DNA of 6,011 nt from Granulosicoccaceae bacterium (GTDB taxonomy: Bacteria > Pseudomonadota > Gammaproteobacteria > DAOVJZ01), in assembly GCA_030632035.1 (NCBI GenBank), contig DAOVJZ010000101.1, positions 1 through 6,011 on the forward strand, in the 5' to 3' direction. The notes beneath the pieces are model-generated. The model was not told the origin of the DNA, searched no databases, and worked only from the letters and a program-made list of their open reading frames with translations. Shown here one piece after another: positions 5,994 through 6,011 of the stretch. The stretch's first letter is position 1, and each line of letters begins with the position of its first letter. The position numbers and the translations under genes are program-made.

Positions 5994-6011
5994 CAATACA
6001 TCTTTAGAACC

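Noticed and set aside
5887..6001. A 37-codon minus-strand frame starting with ATG at 5999-6001 and overlapping the accA start
   Set aside because: It has no ribosome site or recognisable similarity, runs through A+T-rich leader DNA and is short enough to occur by chance.
5982..6011. Possible C-terminal tail of an upstream gene (GSKDVLVQY, then TAG) on the minus strand
   Set aside because: Nine residues at the window edge cannot be assigned. In Pseudomonas and E. coli dnaE lies upstream of accA, but the match cannot be judged from so little.

Overview
The window is a run of five housekeeping genes, all on the minus strand. In the direction of transcription they are accA, tilS, pyrG, kdsA and eno. 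The order and the protein sequences point to a gammaproteobacterium outside the enteric group. In E. coli pyrG is followed directly by eno and kdsA lies elsewhere. The order accA-tilS-pyrG-kdsA-eno is known from Pseudomonas and many other gammaproteobacteria. G+C is moderate, just under half by eye. KdsA is of the metal-dependent class, unlike the enzymes of E. coli and Pseudomonas, which argues for a lineage distinct from both. No genus can be named from this.

Layout, from the right-hand end (upstream) to the left. Positions 5899-6011 are an AT-rich leader with a 7-bp inverted repeat and no convincing gene. accA (4939-5898) encodes the acetyl-CoA carboxylase carboxyltransferase alpha subunit. 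A 48-nt gap follows that holds a dRS3/REP-type hairpin and a second dyad covering the tilS start codon. tilS (3586-4890) encodes tRNA(Ile)-lysidine synthetase. The longest gap inside the cluster (3435-3585, 151 nt) is the likeliest place for a pyrG promoter and carries two pairs of direct repeats with 10-bp periods. pyrG (1785-3434, CTP synthase) overlaps kdsA (949-1788, KDO-8-phosphate synthase) by the four bases ATGA. A 58-nt gap then leads to eno (890 to the left edge), which is cut by the window after 296 codons.

The genes serve connected parts of core metabolism. AccA commits acetyl-CoA to fatty acid synthesis. PyrG makes CTP, which is needed for phospholipids and for activating KDO. KdsA makes KDO-8-phosphate for the inner core of lipopolysaccharide from arabinose-5-phosphate and phosphoenolpyruvate. 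Enolase supplies that phosphoenolpyruvate. TilS is a translation factor gene without an obvious metabolic tie. No mobile element, CRISPR array, RNA gene or new system was seen. The points worth a second look are the metal-binding class of KdsA, the structured accA-tilS junction, and small repeats in the gaps.
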